The notes under the pieces are model-generated. The model worked only from the letters and a program-made list of their open reading frames with translations. It ran no database searches and was not told the origin of the DNA. From the NCBI GenBank assembly GCA_903903705.1, contig CAIUZU010000262.1:1-6163 (forward strand): a stretch of 6,163 nucleotides of DNA, written 5' to 3'. This document shows positions 6,149 to 6,163 of this stretch, one piece after another. Position numbers and translations under genes: made by a program. Numbering within the stretch: the first letter of the stretch is position 1; the number at the start of each line of letters is the position of its first letter. Origin of the DNA: an uncultured Helicobacteraceae bacterium. Lineage in GTDB: Bacteria > Campylobacterota > Campylobacteria > Campylobacterales > Sulfurimonadaceae.

Positions 6149-6163
6149 GTGTAGTCTAAAGAG

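Noticed and set aside
6040..6163. Simple frameshift in nrdB
   Set aside because: I translated all three minus frames beyond 6050; none gives the expected helix with the iron ligands, so a one- or two-base error does not explain the loss.
6050..6163. Right end being an inverted copy of sequence inside this window
   Set aside because: I looked for matching stretches on both strands and found only a coincidental match of about 10 bases near 4493.
1..6163. Defence island, mobile element, CRISPR array, tRNA or other novel system
   Set aside because: All assigned genes are chromosomal housekeeping, envelope or signalling families; I saw no direct-repeat arrays, integrase or transposase genes, or RNA-like structures.

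Overview
The window is AT-rich and very compact, and it reads almost entirely on the minus strand. The protein families point to a Campylobacterota bacterium, most plausibly a Sulfurimonas-like free-living sulfur oxidiser. The clues are a flavin-dependent thymidylate synthase with a Helicobacter-type signature, an OMPLA phospholipase with a TPR/Sel1 front end, an NrdB tail ending in SFDDDF, and general codon use. The genus is inference from remembered family features, not from a search.

In transcription order (high to low coordinates) the genes are: the C-terminal third of the class I ribonucleotide reductase beta subunit (nrdB); a nitrilase-superfamily carbon-nitrogen hydrolase; a protein-L-isoaspartate O-methyltransferase (pcm); an outer-membrane phospholipase A (pldA-like); thymidylate synthase ThyX; a tiny putative lipoprotein; a PhnA/YjdM-type zinc-ribbon protein; a multi-pass membrane diguanylate cyclase; and the N-terminal third of a dNTP triphosphohydrolase (dgt) that runs off the left edge. 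Spacings are overlaps or 3, 58, 4, 14, 39 and 14 nt, so most or all of it could be one transcript. The 58-nt gap upstream of thyX is the best place for an internal promoter. No stretch longer than 60 nt lacks a gene, except the last 15 bases if the plus-strand fragment is accepted.

Three genes act on deoxynucleotide pools: nrdB makes dNDPs, thyX makes dTMP and dgt removes dNTPs. Between them sit protein repair (pcm), envelope lipid turnover (pldA-like) and c-di-GMP signalling. This looks like a housekeeping operon of mixed function rather than a defence island or mobile element. I see no RNA gene, CRISPR array, insertion sequence or phage gene.

The main oddity is at the right end. Around 6047-6055 the nrdB reading frame stops matching the family, and the sequence becomes what looks like the 3' end of a different gene on the plus strand. 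This is either a real rearrangement that destroyed this nrdB copy or, more likely, a chimeric join at a contig end. I found no convincing evidence of a new biological system.
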